A DNA stretch of 64,000 nucleotides from Fibrivirga algicola (GTDB lineage Bacteria; Bacteroidota; Bacteroidia; Cytophagales; Spirosomataceae), in contig NZ_WAEL01000004.1 in assembly GCF_011742925.1 (NCBI RefSeq), positions 124,001-188,000 of the forward strand. Direction: 5' to 3'. Shown in pieces: positions 62,997-64,000 of this stretch. Made by a program: the position numbers and the translations under genes. The notes under the pieces are model-generated. The model was not told the origin of the DNA and searched no databases. It was given only the letters and a program-made list of their open reading frames with translations. The stretch's first letter is position 1. The number at the start of each line of letters is the position of its first letter.

Positions 62997-63027
62997 TTGA
63001 CAAATACCCGGAATACCCCTACTTTTG
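62997..63027 (+). promoter_or_regulatory. Promoter of tRNA-Ser
   Basis: TTG at 62997-62999 (in CTTGACA) and TACTTTTG at 63020-63027, spacing 20 bp: an almost ideal Bacteroidota promoter placed 15 bp before the tRNA. Confidence 0.75.
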
Positions 63028-63042
63028 CATCATCGAATCCAC

Positions 63043-63127
63043 AGAGAGATGGCAGAGTGGTCGATTGCGGCGGTCTTGAAAACCGCTGACTGTAACAGGT
63101 CCGGGGGTTCGAATCCCTCTCTCTCTG
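63043..63127 (+). tRNA. tRNA-Ser (anticodon TGA)
   Basis: 85 nt. The acceptor stem AGAGAGA pairs with TCTCTCT, the anticodon arm is GCGGTCTTGAAAACCGC with anticodon TGA, there is a long variable arm typical of serine tRNA, and the T arm GGGGGTTCGAATCCCTC is normal. Discriminator G73 at 63127; CCA is not encoded. A terminator follows. Confidence 0.95.
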
Positions 63128-63135
63128 CAAATTCT

Positions 63136-63162
63136 AAGCCCGCTGACAAGCGGGCTTTTTTT
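63136..63162 (+). terminator. Terminator of tRNA-Ser
   Basis: AAGCCCGC (63136-63143) pairs with GCGGGCTT (63150-63157), 6-nt loop, then a T-run. Confidence 0.9.
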
Positions 63163-63204
63163 GTGCTTATATAGCTAATTATTCAATCGTCCACTTTTTT
63201 ACCT

Positions 63205-63372
63205 ATGAAAATAAGGCCTGAATTGATGGATGCAGCTGATCTACAGGTTAACAGCTCGAAACCCACTGTGAACGAGCTAGCAGAAATCAGCGCAACCATC
63301 CGTGCACGGAAGCAGACAGCCAAAACGGTTATAAACTCATCCCAACAGAGTAAGTCACCCATTAGACAGTAA
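63205..63372 (+). CDS. Small protein, unknown (55 residues)
   Basis: MKIRPELMDAADLQVNSSKP...SPIRQ, ATG at 63205, stop at 63370-63372. Helical and charged, no signal peptide. It precedes a toxin-antitoxin-like pair by 119 bp and is separate from it. No recognised family; it may not be expressed. Confidence 0.4.
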   Translation: MKIRPELMDAADLQVNSSKPTVNELAEISATIRARKQTAKTVINSSQQSKSPIRQ

Positions 63373-63491
63373 GTATCAGACCTGTAAACTGAGGATAGCG
63401 GATGAGCTATGACCGTAAGCTACTGACCAATGAACAAGGTTGGTCACTATACTTGTTGTACATTTAGCTACTGTAAAGACCCCAAACGGCA

Positions 63492-63683
63492 ATGAAAACG
63501 CAGGAAAAAAAACTAACTCGCCCTAAGAAGCCGCTGACTGTTAACCTGATTAATGCGTCAGGAAAAGAAATTAAGGGGATTATCATGGCTGGGAAGTTCC
63601 CAGACGAAGACCCAACACTCAAGCTGGCTCGTGAGTTGGGCGGCAAGTACAAGCACCTTGTACCAAGCGTCGTTTCTAAATGA
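63492..63683 (+). CDS. Possible antitoxin partner of the PIN toxin
   Basis: 63 residues, MKTQEKKLTRPKKPLTVNL...HLVPSVVSK. Basic and short. Its stop overlaps the start of the PIN-domain gene in ATGA (63680-63683), the classic antitoxin-toxin arrangement. I see no ribbon-helix-helix, AbrB or Phd motif, so the antitoxin role rests on position and size only. Confidence 0.6.
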   Translation: MKTQEKKLTRPKKPLTVNLINASGKEIKGIIMAGKFPDEDPTLKLARELGGKYKHLVPSVVSK

Positions 63684-64000
63684 ATTTGCGTGCAGTTCCT
63701 TCTACCATTCTGTGTGACACGGGTATCTTAAGCCGAGCTATTAGTAGAAACGCACCGTTTCTGGAAGCTTTTGAAGAGGTTGTTGCCATTAGTCAACCCG
63801 TTATCAGCACAGCTGTTTACATTGAGTTACAACACTGGTTAGTATTGCAGCGTGGACTCGTTAAGGAACCTATAAGCCGGCCAGATTATGAGCGATTTCG
63901 TAAAAGTCTGGATACATATCTGATCTTAAATAGCGACAGTGTAAGCGAGCAAGCTATACACATTGCCAGACGCTGGCCAGACACAGGTGTTGGCGATTGT
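63680..64000 (+). CDS. PIN-domain ribonuclease toxin (VapC-like), truncated by window edge
   Basis: First 107 codons of a PIN-domain protein. The active-site acidic residues are visible: D13 (ILCDTGILSRA), E49 (VYIELQHW) and D106 (GVGDC, cut just at the edge). PIN toxins of VapBC systems cut tRNA or rRNA when freed from the antitoxin. The stop codon lies beyond the window. Low-GC look and A/T-rich codons compared with the neighbours hint at acquisition. Confidence 0.8.
   Translation, partial: MNLRAVPSTILCDTGILSRAISRNAPFLEAFEEVVAISQPVISTAVYIELQHWLVLQRGLVKEPISRPDYERFRKSLDTYLILNSDSVSEQAIHIARRWPDTGVGDC

Noticed and set aside
63128-63204. Second tRNA or attachment-site repeat after tRNA-Ser
   Set aside because: No tRNA fold and no visible repeat of the tRNA 3' end within the window.
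1-64000. CAGGTACGT as eukaryotic 5' splice sites
   Set aside because: It resembles the donor consensus, but the genes are intact bacterial ORFs and the motif occurs in both orientations.

Overview
The window looks like the chromosome of a Bacteroidota bacterium of the order Cytophagales, most likely family Spirosomaceae (Spirosoma/Fibrella-like). The reasons are the PorX regulator of type IX secretion, a Bacteroidota-type RpoD starting MRQLKISKQ, the rpsO-pnp-rpoD cluster, DUF1800/DUF1501 pairs, TonB with the MANFDDILF start, and TAnnTTTG promoter elements. GC content is moderate. I see no rRNA, insertion sequence, prophage or CRISPR array; one tRNA-Ser(TGA) is present. Genus is inference.

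Layout. 1-9.4 kb: partial ABC exporter, topoisomerase IV subunit A (parC), SanA-like protein, class II aldolase, DUF2267 protein, a lipoprotein, and porX. 9.5-17.2 kb: GluQ-RS-like synthetase, kdsB, LysM protein, TIGR02757 protein, TonB, manA, argH. 17.2-24.5 kb: carbamoylputrescine amidase-like hydrolase, an unrecognised secreted protein, aldo/keto reductase, an OmpP1/FadL-like barrel and a Gly/Ser/Tyr-rich lipoprotein. 24.7-32.3 kb: proS, a thioredoxin-fold/TlpA pair, an AAC(6')-like acetyltransferase, and an ECF sigma factor followed by a small membrane protein and two Spy/CpxP-like proteins. 32.3-39.2 kb: DUF1800-DUF1501 pair, a UvrA paralogue and small proteins. 39.3-49.5 kb: an oxidoreductase region with an AraC regulator, cupin, broken cyclophilin-like gene, a periplasmic paoABC-type molybdenum dehydrogenase, a cytochrome c-PQQ dehydrogenase fusion, sugar acetyltransferase and a carboxymuconolactone decarboxylase-ABM fusion. 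49.6-63 kb: rpoD, pnp, rpsO, a fatty acid hydroxylase, OsmC, a GNAT-nitrilase fusion, lipoproteins, truA, purL. The last 0.8 kb holds tRNA-Ser and a VapBC-like toxin-antitoxin pair cut by the edge.

The strongest unexplained signal is not a gene. The oligomer CAGGTACGT (core GGTACGT) is scattered through the whole window on both strands, in genes (in different reading frames) and between genes. By eye I find about 74 copies of the 7-mer and about 37 of the 9-mer, against roughly 8 and 0.5 expected by chance. A second theme is intergenic inverted repeats with long arms (13-30 bp), many of them acting as shared terminators between convergent genes. A third is a shared element, GAAACTTGCGG, upstream of the ECF sigma gene and of a Spy-like gene, which may mark that sigma factor's regulon.

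Several start codons were moved from the longest open frame: some genes begin at TTG (argH, the ECF sigma factor) or GTG (purL, the DUF2809 protein) because no ATG is available in frame.
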